Below, piece by piece: positions 63,609 to 64,000 of a DNA stretch of 64,000 bases; within the stretch, counting starts at the first letter, position 1, and the number at the start of each line of letters is the position of its first letter. Origin of the DNA: Hyphococcus formosus (GTDB taxonomy: Bacteria > Pseudomonadota > Alphaproteobacteria > Caulobacterales > Parvularculaceae); NCBI RefSeq assembly GCF_046736345.1, contig NZ_CP157210.1, forward strand, positions 248,001 through 312,000, in the 5' to 3' direction. Below the pieces are notes generated by a model that saw only the letters and a list, made by a program, of their open reading frames with translations, did not search any database and was not told where the DNA came from. Made by a program: the position numbers and the translations under genes.

Positions 63609-64000
63609 TTACTTTGAAACAGGCATAGTGAAACAGATTCGAGTGCCTTGGGTATAATCTATATCAAGCCAACAATTACCGCCATGACTTTCGACGATGG
63701 ATTTAACCAAGGAAAGGCCAATGCCAACGCCCGGATATTTGCTGTCTTTGCCGTGGAGACGCTCCATCGGCTCAAAAATGCGCTCTGCGTGCTCCGCGGG
63801 AATACCAATTCCGTTATCCGCCACCGAGAACGTCGCCATATTCCCCGTAATGTCACAATCAATCGTAATTTTAGGATGACGGTCGTCATGCGAATATTTC
63901 AAACTGTTGGCGATCAAATTATGAAACACCCGTTTCATGAGCTCCGGGTCAGCATCAATAATTGGTGCGCTGCATTGTTGGATGTCTGCGCCCTTTAATT
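63609..64000 (-). CDS. Histidine kinase, C-terminal ATPase part (partial)
   Basis: The frame is open to the right edge of the window, so the gene continues beyond it; 130 residues are seen. The end of a dimerisation region (LKGADIQQCSAPIIDADPEL), N box NLIANSLKYS, G1 box DNGIGIPAEHA, F-like motif ERIFEPMERLHG, and G2 box GVGIGLSLVKSIVESHGG are present. It is the upstream partner of the response regulator at 63179. Sensor domains are outside the window. Confidence 0.9.
   Translation of the reverse strand, partial: LKGADIQQCSAPIIDADPELMKRVFHNLIANSLKYSHDDRHPKITIDCDITGNMATFSVADNGIGIPAEHAERIFEPMERLHGKDSKYPGVGIGLSLVKSIVESHGGNCWLDIDYTQGTRICFTMPVSK

Noticed and set aside
1..64000. tRNA, rRNA, CRISPR arrays, prophage or IS elements
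   Set aside because: No cloverleaf, spacer-repeat array, transposase or integrase frames were found; the long repeats are the 124-bp tandem units only.

Overview
The window reads as a chromosomal core segment of a free-living alphaproteobacterium. The evidence is a CtrA cell-cycle regulator next to a FliJ-like gene, a type A RNase P RNA, an uninterrupted division and cell wall (dcw) cluster with ftsQ-ftsA-ftsZ-lpxC at its end, and an Mla/MCE lipid transporter whose permease carries a fused STAS domain. TTAA-N7-TTAAC and GANTC motifs in front of ftsZ suggest Caulobacter-type CtrA/CcrM control. I cannot name the genus; a Caulobacterales- or Parvularculales-like lineage is a guess. I see no prophage, insertion sequence, CRISPR array, tRNA or rRNA.

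Layout. 1-6.4 kb: tail of a probable J-domain protein, a small membrane protein, a DMT permease, a peptidoglycan amidase, a DUF1304 protein, rnpB, yajQ, an acyl carrier protein/ketosynthase pair and an Ada-type methyltransferase. 6.4-8.2 kb: ctrA on the minus strand, divergent from a fliJ-like gene, then the mraZ promoter with four MraZ boxes and a CtrA-like site. 8.2-27.9 kb: mraZ-rsmH-ftsL-ftsI-murE-murF-mraY-murD-ftsW-murG-murC-murB-ddl-ftsQ-ftsA-ftsZ-lpxC, mostly with overlapping or abutting stops and starts. 28-33 kb: bamD, recN, ligA. 33.2-38.2 kb: a four-gene branched-chain 2-oxoacid dehydrogenase operon, then a convergent MtfA-like peptidase.

39.0-39.5 kb holds tandem 124-bp palindromic repeats. 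39.5-44.5 kb: parE, an Old Yellow Enzyme homologue and glnA. 44.8-49.6 kb: an ELM1-family gene, a gamma-carbonic anhydrase, then a tyrosine-catabolism module (maiA divergent from hppD-marR) with a perfect 14-bp palindrome between the divergent starts, and a lipoprotein hydrolase. 49.6-57.2 kb: two glycosyltransferases, two tiny overlapping ORFs, an ABC-F ATPase, cutA, queC, an MFS permease and a methyltransferase. 57.2-64 kb: a CHASE2 protein with an apparently degenerate cyclase domain, the mlaEFD-lipoprotein operon, and a response regulator with a histidine kinase that runs off the right edge.

The main theme is envelope growth and division: peptidoglycan precursor synthesis, the divisome, lipid A (lpxC), outer-membrane protein assembly (bamD) and outer-membrane lipid transport (mla), with ctrA beside them. 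No clearly new defence or mobile system is visible. The most interesting material is regulatory (MraZ boxes, CtrA/GANTC motifs, the maiA-hppD palindrome), the degenerate CHASE2 cyclase, the 124-bp repeats and the two tiny ORFs near 52.0-52.3 kb.
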